From assembly GCA_963711455.1 (NCBI GenBank), contig CAVQEH010000010.1, forward strand, positions 310,001 through 374,000: a stretch of 64,000 nucleotides of DNA, written 5' to 3'. Below, piece after piece: positions 56,518 through 64,000 of this stretch. This stretch comes from DATFVA01 sp963711455 (GTDB lineage Bacteria; Bacteroidota; Ignavibacteria; Ignavibacteriales; Ignavibacteriaceae). The notes below the pieces were generated by a model. That model was not told where the DNA came from. It made no database searches and worked only from the letters and a program-made list of their open reading frames with translations. Within the stretch, counting starts at the first letter, position 1, and each line of letters opens with the position of its first letter. Both the position numbers and the translations under genes were made by a program.

Positions 56518-58602
56518 TTATTTAAGTAATACCATCTTCTTGGTTATAACCCTATTATCGGATTCCAGACTGTATATATAAAAATTACTAGTAAGTCTCA
56601 TTGCATCGAAGTAAATTCATAACTACCAGCTTTAATAGTTCCGTCGGAAGGCTTTTGATTAGATTACCGAGAATGTTGTAAACATTCAGACTTACAAAGC
56701 CATCTTTTGGAAGTTGTATTTTATTTTTGCCGATGGGGAACGGAATTGGATAATTCTGTTCGAGTATAAAAGTTGAAGGTATCTGTTTTTCAAATTCCTC
56801 AACAGATGTAGTTGAATGTAGAATTCGATAGACACCTCCACCGTATACCCCAGCATACATATTACCTTCAGAAGAAACAGCAATAGATTGAATCCCAAAA
56901 TTGTCAATTCCATTACAGAAATAGTCCAATTAATGCCGTGATTTGAAGATCTAAAGACACGAATATCTGTTCCTGCAAAAATATGCCCCAATCAATTACA
57001 CGTAAGGTGGGAATAGAAACATCAGTCAAACCTGAATTTATTTTAGTCCAGTTGTTTCCATTATTAGTTGAACGGAATACTCCGCCATTATTACCATCTG
57101 ATCCGGCAAAATTCCCCTTGAAGTTGACGATAATTGAAAAAACATGAAAAGAAGATATATCGGAATTACTTCTTTCTATTTTTGCCATGGCAGTAGATTT
57201 GTATACTCCATATTGTGAAGCTGCAAAGATATTCCCGATTTCATTTATAGCAAGATCAAATACCGTATGATAGTCCAGTCCATTGCTTACATTTATCCAG
57301 TTTTCACCATTATCAGAAGACATGTTAACACCATAGTTTGTTGCTGCAAAAATATAGCCTAATTCATTTATTACTAAGGCATATATGGTATAATCTGTTA
57401 AGCCATTATTAACCTCAACCCAATAGTCTCCTTTATTTGTTGATCGGAAAATGCCATATCCTATAGTAGCCGCAAAAATATCTCCATTTGAATTTATAGC
57501 AAAGTCTTTAATTTCGGTAGCTGTTATTCCAGTATTATCTTCATTCCAGACTTCCCCATTGTCAGTTGATCTAAAAATGCCAAGGGATGAAATGCCGGTT
57601 GTCCCTGCAAATAAGTAGCCCGATAAATTATCAAAAATAACTGAACTGATTTGGCTGGAAACCAAATGATTATTTCTATTCATCCAGATATTACAATTGT
57701 CGAAAGAACAAAGCATACCGGGATCAGTTACGGCAAAAATGAAGTCATTATAAGTGACTGGAATGCAACGGGTTGGATAATTAGTATACCCTGAATCAAT
57801 TTTAAACCAGGTAATACCATCATTAGTTGACCGATACATAGAACCTGCTGCTCCTGCAAAAAATCTCGAAATTGGAAAGAGCAAGAACTGATGTATAAAA
57901 AAATTGTACTCCTGTGTTCAATATTATCCAGTTGTCTCCATCATAGTAGATTTAAAAAACCATTTGCTGTGCCACAAAAGATTTCATCATTATCATTTAC
58001 TGCAAATGATAAAATGTTTAACTCGGTTAAACCTAGGTTAATATCTGTCCATGTGTTCCCATTATCTATAGAACGCAAAACACGATTATCGGTTCCCGCA
58101 AAAATATATCCTTTATGATTTATACATAAGGCGTTAATATATTTATCATTAATTCTGGTCCAGTCATCTCCATTATTTGTTGAACGAAAAATGCCGTTAT
58201 TAAGTGGGCACTGCAAAGATATGACCATATTGAGGATGCAATTGAAGAAGTTACTGAAGTAATATTAAATTGGTAGCAATCCAGGAAAGTCCGTCATCAG
58301 ATGAAGGAAAATAAAAAAGTTGGATAATTCTATGAGCAAATATATCTCCGTTCACTGGTATAAGGGTCGCTGATTGAGCGTGTTGGTATTCCGTTATTTA
58401 TTTCCACCCAGTCATCTCCATAATTTAAAGTACGATAAATACCTCCACGTGTTGTTCCGGCAAACACCATCCCGTTTGATTTTGAAACGACTGTACGTAT
58501 TTTATCCCCATACGGACCTTTGGTTAATTGCCAGGAGTTTTGTGGCAGAAGGTTAATTGTATGGAGTAATATTATTAAAAGAACTGACCAATGTAATTTC
58601 AT
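56518..58602 (-). pseudogene. Degraded YCF48-type T9SS protein gene with many frameshifts
   Basis: About 695 codons. It starts with a signal peptide (LHWSVLLIILLHTINLLPQ, ATG 58602) and then GVF.GT...GIYRTLNYGDDW-type repeats that continue through at least five changes of frame (open pieces 58602-58330, 58228-57941, 57884-56913, 56991-56692, 56929-56588). The end is a T9SS domain (FILEQNYPIPF) whose last strand (NFYIYSLESDNRVITKKMVLLK) is in yet another frame, with the stop at 56518. The break density is far above that of neighbouring genes, so genuine decay is more likely than error, though low coverage could mimic it. Confidence 0.75.
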
Positions 58603-58683
58603 TCAGAATGCTCCCCGTTAAAACGATGATTATTTTAAAGTGGATTTAAAGATATAAGTTTTAATTATAAAAAGACTATTGAA

Positions 58684-58782
58684 TCAAAACTGCACTTTAA
58701 ATCCTGCAACAGGGAGAAATGTAAACTGGTTAACGTTTTCTACAGTCCTATCTGAAATGCTCACCCCGATGCTGTGGTAAAT
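58684..58782 (-). pseudogene. C-terminal remnant, probable outer-membrane beta-barrel protein
   Basis: Thirty-two minus-strand codons, stop at 58684, reading ...SIGVSISDRTVENVNQFTFLPVAGFKVQF: alternating hydrophobic residues and a terminal Phe, typical of an outer-membrane beta-barrel C-terminus. No start or body is attached. Overlaps another remnant on the other strand. Confidence 0.4.
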
Positions 58783-58869
58783 TCAAGAAAGATTAAACCG
58801 GAAATTTCACTTAAAGGGGATAATAGTATTCCGATGAGAGATGAACTGGAATTTATTTTGAAACTTTAA
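58756..58869 (+). pseudogene. C-terminal remnant of an unidentified plus-strand gene
   Basis: Thirty-seven plus-strand codons ending at 58869 (HPDAVVNSRKIKPEISL, then KGDNSIPMRDELEFILKL). The composition is protein-like, but the frame is closed just upstream (TGA 58753) and I do not recognise the family. Confidence 0.3.
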
Positions 58870-58895
58870 TTTCATCACTCCAATTTTCCATTCCA

Positions 58896-60553
58896 TTATA
58901 CTTTCAAATCCACAGTTGGTAAAAACTCGGGCGGTTTACGTACCTTAGTTGCCTGTTCAAATCCGTAAGCAATTTAGAGAGTAAAGTTGGTTCAGTCCAC
59001 GCTCTTCCGAAGAATGAAATTCCTATAGGTAAACCAAATACAAATCCTGCAGGAACAGTAATATGAGGATAACCTGCAACTGCGGCTAATTGAGAACTTC
59101 CGCCGAGAAAATGATCGCCATCGACTAAATCAGTCATCCAACCAGGACTGTCAGTAGGGGCAACAAGAACATCGAGATTGTATTTATTCATCACTTCATC
59201 TATTCCTTCATCCCGTGTTAACTTATGATTGTTCTCGAGTGCATCAAGATATGCTTTATCGGTTAACGGTCCTTTTTCCTCAGCCTGCAGAAACAACTCC
59301 TGTTTAAAGTAAGGCATTTCTTCTTCAGCATGTTTTTTATTAAAATCAATTATGTCTTTCAAATTGTGAATAGGGGAATCAGAACCTCTATGTTTAAAGT
59401 ATGTTTCCAAATCTGCTTTTAGTTCATACAATAAAACAGTCATTTCAGTATCATCAAATTTTCCCATTGTGCTTATCTCTACGGGATCAACTAATTCTGC
59501 TCCATTCTTTTTCAGAATTTCAAGTGCGCCATCCATTATTTTATCTACCGAAGGAAGAAAGCCGAAATATTTTCTGAAAACACCAATTCTTGCTCCTTTT
59601 AATCCGTTACTTACAAGAAACTTTGTATAATCAGGATAAGCTTTTCTATTCTTATCTTTAGTAGCTTCGTCTTCCGTATCAGCGCCTGCCATAGTACTGA
59701 GAAGAATTGCTGCATCCCGGACAGTTCTTGCCATAGGTCCGGCAGTATCCTGCGAATGCGAAATAGGAATTATTCCTGCCCGGCTTACTAATCCAACTGT
59801 TGGTTTAATTCCTACAACTCCGTTAATAGAAGACGGGCTTACAACCGAACCATCGGTTTCTGTCCCAATGGCAATTGCACATAAGTTGGATGAAACTGCT
59901 GCACCGGAACCGGAGCTTGAACCTGAAGTATTTCTGTCGAGTGCATAAGGATTTTTAGTTAGTCCGCCTCGTCCGCTCCATCCGCTAGTAGAATGAGTTG
60001 AACGTATGTTTGCCCACTCACTCAGATTTGTTTTACCTAAAATTAAAGCTCCCGTATCTCTAAGCTGTTTTACAAGGAAAGCATCCTTTTGTGGTTTTGA
60101 TCCGACAAAGCAAGTGAACCTGCTGTTGTCTGCATATTATCGGCAGTATCAATATTATCCTTTATTAGAATTGGAATTCCATGCAATAAGCTGCGGGGTC
60201 CCTTTTTCTTTAAGTTCTTTATCGAGTGAATCGGCAATACTCAATGCATCAGGATTTAGTTCAATCACACTATTAATTGCAGGACCGTTTTTGTCAATCT
60301 CATTTATTCTTTTTATGTAATGTTCTGTAATAGCCCGAACTGTATATTTACCTGATTTCAATCCTTCAGATAATTCTGTAATAGAAATCTCATCAAATTC
60401 TGAAGGTTCTGCTTTAAATAATTTTGTTGATAAAGTAATTTTTTTTCCAAAGGACATTGACGGCAGCGATAAAGCAGCTATTCCTCCTATAGCAGTAGTT
60501 TTTATGAATTGCCTGCGGCTTTTGCTGTTTTCTGAATTGTTGTTCTTTTTCAT
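58896..60553 (-). CDS. Tat-exported amidase-signature family protein (three indels)
   Basis: About 550 residues if repaired. Twin-arginine signal (SRRQFIKTTAIGGIAALSL), then the amidase-signature core: catalytic Lys in HGIPILIKDNID, cis-Ser in NTSGSSSGSGAA and nucleophile Ser in GTETDGSVVSPSSINGVVGIKPT. Frame changes: near 60195 (AAAAAGGG, one base extra), near 60090 (TTT, one T short) and at 58973-58975 (AAA on the minus strand, one A short). The true C-terminus FEQATKVRKPPEFLPTVDLKV ends at 58896, eight bases past the stop of the unrepaired frame. All motifs survive, so this may be an intact gene in error-prone sequence or an early pseudogene. Confidence 0.8.
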
Positions 60554-60856
60554 ATATATCTCCGGTTAAAATATTTTTCTTACCAGCTTTCAAAAAAATA
60601 AAGAATATTTATTTAATTTGTTCGAAGAAAAACAAATATTTTTGTAGTGATGAAGGTAGACATAATCTTAATGATTTAAAGTTATCAGAAGGTTTTATAG
60701 TATTCTAAGAACAAAAATAATCTGAGTTGTCTTTACCGCATAGCGGCAAAACATTGGTAGATTTGTGAAGAAGAAAAGAAAATTAAGCTGCAGAGCAGCG
60801 ACACATAATTTCAATCATATTTATAAAAGTAAAATCCACGAATTATTAAGTTCCTT
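60554..60856. other. 303-bp intergenic region between the amidase and ABC operon
   Basis: AT-rich; no open frame with gene-like composition. Two short inverted repeats (CCGC-ATA-GCGG near 60738 and GCTGC-AGA-GCAGC near 60790) without T-runs. No clear promoter pair was identified, though the ABC operon's promoter should lie here. Confidence 0.4.
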
Positions 60857-61774
60857 ATGAACATCATACAAACAGAAAACCTGACAAAAACATTCGGCAA
60901 AACTACTGCTGTTGATAATATTTCTATTAATGTCAGGGAAGGGGAGATATACGGATTTCTTGGTTTAAATGGCGCCGGCAAAACAACCACCATCAGGCTT
61001 CTGCTTGGTATGATAAAACCGGATTCAGGCTCATTCTCTTTGTTTGGTAAAAAAGTTAAACAGGCATCAAAAATATGGAATGATGTAGGTTATTTAGTTG
61101 AAACTCCATATTCTTATCCTGATTTATCTGTAAAAGAAAATCTGGAGGTATTTTTCAGGCTTAGGGGACTTACTGATAAAACTTTTCTTAATGAAGTCAT
61201 AGAAAAACTTCATCTTGAACAGTATACCGACAGAAAAGCAAAATATTTATCTATGGGAAACAAGCAAAGATTGGGCATCGCCAAAGCTTTAATGCATAAA
61301 CCTAAATTGTTAGTTCTCGATGAACCTATAAATGGGTTAGATCCTGCAGGAATAGTTGAAGTACGGGAAATGCTGAAAGATCTTGTGAAGCATCATCATG
61401 CAACGATATTTTTATCAAGTCATATTCTTTCTGAGATATCCAAACTTGCAACAAGAATCGGGATTATTGATGAAGGTAAACTCGTAAAAGAAATTAATAC
61501 AATTGATCTTGAGCATCAGGTAATTAAGAAGCTCTGCATAAAAACAATTAATAATTCTGAAGCTTTGGATTTGTTGAAGAGTAAAGGGTTTGAAGTCAAC
61601 TTAAACGGAAATGGATCAATTGAACTGACAGATAAAAATGCAATTGAACATCCTGAACACATAGCAACTATGCTTGTTGAATCGAACCTTCCTCCAGCTA
61701 TGTTAAATATTTATGAGGAAGATCTTGAATCATATTTCCTGAGGATGATAGGAAAGAAGAAAGAGGATATATGA
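60857..61774 (+). CDS. ABC transporter ATP-binding protein (ABC-2 exporter)
   Basis: 305 residues. Walker A GLNGAGKTT, signature LSMGNKQRLGIAK, Walker B LLVLDEPINGLDP, His switch SSHIL; BcrA/CcmA-type C-terminal extension. The stop overlaps the permease ATG by 4 bp (ATGA at 61771), so the two are coupled. It differs from the exporter at 40.2 kb, for example in its signature sequence. Substrate unknown. Confidence 0.9.
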   Translation: MNIIQTENLTKTFGKTTAVDNISINVREGEIYGFLGLNGAGKTTTIRLLLGMIKPDSGSFSLFGKKVKQASKIWNDVGYLVETPYSYPDLSVKENLEVFFRLRGLTDKTFLNEVIEKLHLEQYTDRKAKYLSMGNKQRLGIAKALMHKPKLLVLDEPINGLDPAGIVEVREMLKDLVKHHHATIFLSSHILSEISKLATRIGIIDEGKLVKEINTIDLEHQVIKKLCIKTINNSEALDLLKSKGFEVNLNGNGSIELTDKNAIEHPEHIATMLVESNLPPAMLNIYEEDLESYFLRMIGKKKEDI

Positions 61775-62562
61775 AACAGCAGCTTGATGCAATCGCAGCA
61801 GAGTTCCATAAAAATAAGCACTCCAAAATTATCTGGGTTACCTTTATCGCTATTTCGCTTGCACCGGTTTTCGGAGGAGTTTTTATGTATCTGATGAAAG
61901 GCAGCGGTTATGAAGGACTTTCCGGAGCTTTCAAATCAAAGGCTGAGCTGATGTCTTTTGAAGCCAACTGGAATTCCTATCTGAGCTTATTATCGCAGGC
62001 TATTGGAGTCGGCGGAGTATTAATTTTCGGATTTGTTGCAAGCTGGTTGTTCGGTAGGGAATATTCAGATGGCACTGCAAAAGATTTATTGTCACTTCCC
62101 ATTTCACGAACAAAAATTTTAAATGCTAAATTTATTTATTACCTGGTGTGGTGCATTGCAATCGCAATCTGGAATTTACTCCTTGGACTGCTTATAGGAT
62201 ATGCTGTACAGATTCCGGGCTGGAGTGTAGTTGTTTTTTTTGCAAACCTGAAGATATATTTTTTTGCAACATTAATGATTATCCTGCTAAATACCCCCGT
62301 AGCATTTTTAGCAATTGCCGGCAGAGGTTACCTTATCCCGCTCGGACTCGTTGCAATTACTTTGGTTTTAGCGCAGATAATCGGGGCACTTGGTTTTGGA
62401 AATTATTTTCCCTGGGCTGTTCCAGGAATTTACAGCGGAAGCGGTGGTGAAAGTCTCAGAGCCGGATTAAATTCTTTAAGTTATCTGACATTAATAATTG
62501 TTTCTTTTCTTGGTTATGCAGCTACAATATTCTGGTGGAAATATTCTGATCAGACTAAATGA
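61771..62562 (+). CDS. ABC-2 family permease
   Basis: 263 residues, about six hydrophobic spans. GREYSDGTAKDLLSLPISRTKILNAKFI is the typical ABC-2 cytoplasmic loop after TM2. Coupled to the ATPase by a 4-bp overlap. Confidence 0.87.
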   Translation: MKQQLDAIAAEFHKNKHSKIIWVTFIAISLAPVFGGVFMYLMKGSGYEGLSGAFKSKAELMSFEANWNSYLSLLSQAIGVGGVLIFGFVASWLFGREYSDGTAKDLLSLPISRTKILNAKFIYYLVWCIAIAIWNLLLGLLIGYAVQIPGWSVVVFFANLKIYFFATLMIILLNTPVAFLAIAGRGYLIPLGLVAITLVLAQIIGALGFGNYFPWAVPGIYSGSGGESLRAGLNSLSYLTLIIVSFLGYAATIFWWKYSDQTK

Positions 62563-62606
62563 AGTTAAAGTATATAACTTAATTTTAAAACTATTAAGGT
62601 GACATA

Positions 62607-63002
62607 ATGGAATCTATTAAACTAACAAAAACTTTTGCTGTTAAACCAAAAGTAATTTATTCTGCATGGTTGAATAGCAAAGAGCACAGCAAAATGACGG
62701 GGAGTAAGGCTAAAGTTAGTCCTAAGCTTAATACGAACTTTTCAGCCTGGGATGGTTATATTACCGGCAAGACAACAGAACTTAAACAAAACGAGATAAT
62801 TGTTCAGCAATGGCGGGCTGCAGAATTTTCCGATGATGCAGATGATTCCGTGCTTGAAATAAGACTTGCTGAAACTCCCAAAGGAACAAAGTTAACAATG
62901 GAACATAAAAATATTCCGGATGGACTAAGTACAAGCTATAAGAAAGGATGGAAAGAATATTACTTTAAACCAATGGAAGAATATTTTAAAAAAAATAAAT
63001 AA
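62607..63002 (+). CDS. AHSA1/SRPBCC domain protein
   Basis: 131 residues, one START-like AHSA1 domain: IKLTKTFAVKPKVIYSAWLNSKEHSKMTG, FSAWDGYITGKTTELKQNEIIVQQWRA and TKLTMEHKNIPDG are typical. These proteins bind hydrophobic ligands or, in some cases, aid Hsp90; the ligand is unknown. Two bp before the DinB gene, suggesting one transcript with it. Confidence 0.83.
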   Translation: MESIKLTKTFAVKPKVIYSAWLNSKEHSKMTGSKAKVSPKLNTNFSAWDGYITGKTTELKQNEIIVQQWRAAEFSDDADDSVLEIRLAETPKGTKLTMEHKNIPDGLSTSYKKGWKEYYFKPMEEYFKKNK

Positions 63003-63004
63003 AT

Positions 63005-63565
63005 ATGATTGACAGATGGTCAAATGAAATTGATATAATTACGAATGAATTTATCAGGTCATTCGGGCATTTAAATTCTCAACAGTTAAATATTAAACCT
63101 GATCCTGATACCTGGAGCATCGGTCAGGTTATTATTCATTTAATAATAACAAATGAAAGTTATTTTCCTATTATTAAAGATTTGAAGAACGGGAGTTATA
63201 AAGTTCCACTGATTGGGAAGTTATCTTTTATTTATAATTCTTTGGGAAATTTAATCTTAAAATCAGTACAGCCGGATAGAAAAAGAAGTATAAAAACCTT
63301 CAAATTATGGGAGCCTTCTGATTCTGAGGTACATTCGGATATAGTTTCAAAGTTTGAAAAACACCAGTCGGAATTGAAGAATACAATTAAAGAATGTGAA
63401 ACCCTGCTCACTAATAATGCTGTGATTTCTTCACTGGCAAATAAAAATATCGTTTATAAATTGGAAACTGCCTTTGATATAATAGTAGCGCATGAACGCA
63501 GACACTTTCTTCAGGCAAAGGAAATAATTCCATATCTAAATAAGATGAGTATACAGGAGTATTAA
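63005..63565 (+). CDS. DinB-like metal-binding four-helix protein
   Basis: 186 residues. PDTWSIGQVIIHLIITNESYF and the C-terminal AHERRHFLQAK supply the three histidines of the DinB/YfiT metal site. Members include thiol-dependent transferases and stress-induced proteins of unknown substrate. Four bp before the cupin gene. Confidence 0.78.
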   Translation: MIDRWSNEIDIITNEFIRSFGHLNSQQLNIKPDPDTWSIGQVIIHLIITNESYFPIIKDLKNGSYKVPLIGKLSFIYNSLGNLILKSVQPDRKRSIKTFKLWEPSDSEVHSDIVSKFEKHQSELKNTIKECETLLTNNAVISSLANKNIVYKLETAFDIIVAHERRHFLQAKEIIPYLNKMSIQEY

Positions 63566-63569
63566 TAAA

Positions 63570-63974
63570 ATGAAACCGACGTACAATTATGTTACAAAAC
63601 TCGATATAAAATTTGATCATCTTGAGCTGATAGATATTCCTCAGATGGTAAAAGAATGTAAGGATAAATGGTTCAACCAGACATTAACAAAAGTAAATGA
63701 TAGTGTTGTAAGAGTTGGCATTGTGGAAGGAGAATATCACTGGCACAAGCACGATAATGATGATGAATTTTTCTTTGTGCTCAAAGGCAAATTACTGGTT
63801 GACATTAATGATAAAACATTTGAACTTGTTCCAGGGCAGGGAATAACAGTTTCTAAAGGAATTGTACACAGGACACGCGCTCCTGAAAAAACAGTGATGC
63901 TAATGGTTGAGAACAGTTCTATTAAACCTATCGGGGATGAGGGATTACAGGATAAAGATGAAAGAAAAAAGTAA
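63570..63974 (+). CDS. Cupin-domain protein
   Basis: 134 residues with a single cupin barrel. Motif 1 EYHWHKHDNDDEFFFVLKG carries the His-His-Glu ligands and motif 2 VPGQGITVSKGIVHRTRA the fourth His. Small cupins of this kind serve as sugar or phenol-modifying enzymes or as sensors; no assignment is possible. Last gene in the window. Confidence 0.85.
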   Translation: MKPTYNYVTKLDIKFDHLELIDIPQMVKECKDKWFNQTLTKVNDSVVRVGIVEGEYHWHKHDNDDEFFFVLKGKLLVDINDKTFELVPGQGITVSKGIVHRTRAPEKTVMLMVENSSIKPIGDEGLQDKDERKK

Positions 63975-64000
63975 GGAATGTTCAGGTTATAATTTTATTA

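Noticed and set aside
1..64000. CRISPR arrays, insertion sequences, prophage or integrase genes
   Set aside because: No regularly spaced direct repeats, transposase or integrase motifs were seen; the only long repeats are the two YCF48 paralogues.

Overview
The window looks like an AT-rich chromosome segment from the Bacteroidota/Chlorobiota (FCB) group, most like Ignavibacteria. This is inferred from three things: several secreted proteins end in a type IX secretion (T9SS) sorting domain with the NYPNPFNP signature; the sigma factor is the short Bacteroidota-type primary sigma without region 1.1; and the ribosomal gene order lacks adk between secY and map. No database search was possible, so the taxonomic call is an inference.

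Layout. 1-4014 is the 3' part of rpoC, broken by two apparent single-base insertions. 4117-23437 is one uninterrupted str-S10-spc-alpha supercluster (rpsL to rplQ, 31 ribosomal-protein, factor and translocase genes plus rpoA). It opens with a clear promoter, has an intrinsic terminator between tuf and rpsJ, carries a tRNA-Gln gene between rplR and rpsE, and closes with a 13-bp terminator hairpin. 23.4-30.6 kb holds engB, a GAF-GAF-degenerate GGDEF membrane protein, deoB, two tandem EutN/CcmL microcompartment-vertex homologues, the primary sigma factor, an NlpC/P60 lipoprotein and a PAP2 phosphatase. 30.6-35.8 kb (minus strand) is a tandem pair of about 840-residue YCF48-type secreted T9SS proteins, both frame-disrupted at nearly the same place. 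36.1-39.7 kb is a B12-dependent class II ribonucleotide reductase. 40.2-45.1 kb holds an ABC-2 exporter with a LolA-like protein, then fabF, a GNAT acetyltransferase and a PAP2 phosphatase. 45.3-49.2 kb has a hybrid histidine kinase tail-to-tail with ornithine aminotransferase. 49.4-55.1 kb has YjbQ, an S1/P1 nuclease, a GH13 glycosidase and another T9SS protein. 55.1-56.2 kb has a SpoU methyltransferase and a DUF971 gene. 56.4-60.6 kb is a decayed stretch: a 21-codon aldo/keto reductase stub, a heavily frameshifted YCF48/T9SS gene, two gene ends without bodies, and a Tat-exported amidase with three indels. 60.9-64 kb holds a second ABC-2 exporter followed by AHSA1, DinB and cupin genes.

Two themes cut across the window. 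First, frame disruptions in otherwise well-conserved genes sit in or beside short homopolymers, while the 19-kb ribosomal cluster has none. This could be local sequence error, real decay or recoding, and it decides how many genes here are intact. Second, four promoters share the same architecture, TTG at -35, exactly 17 bp, then TATATT at -10. I did not find a clearly new multi-gene system. The strongest oddities are the shell-less pair of microcompartment vertex proteins, the tRNA inside the spc operon, the repeated ATTTAAAAGAA context at three frame breaks, and the degenerate catalytic motifs in the GGDEF and GH13 proteins.
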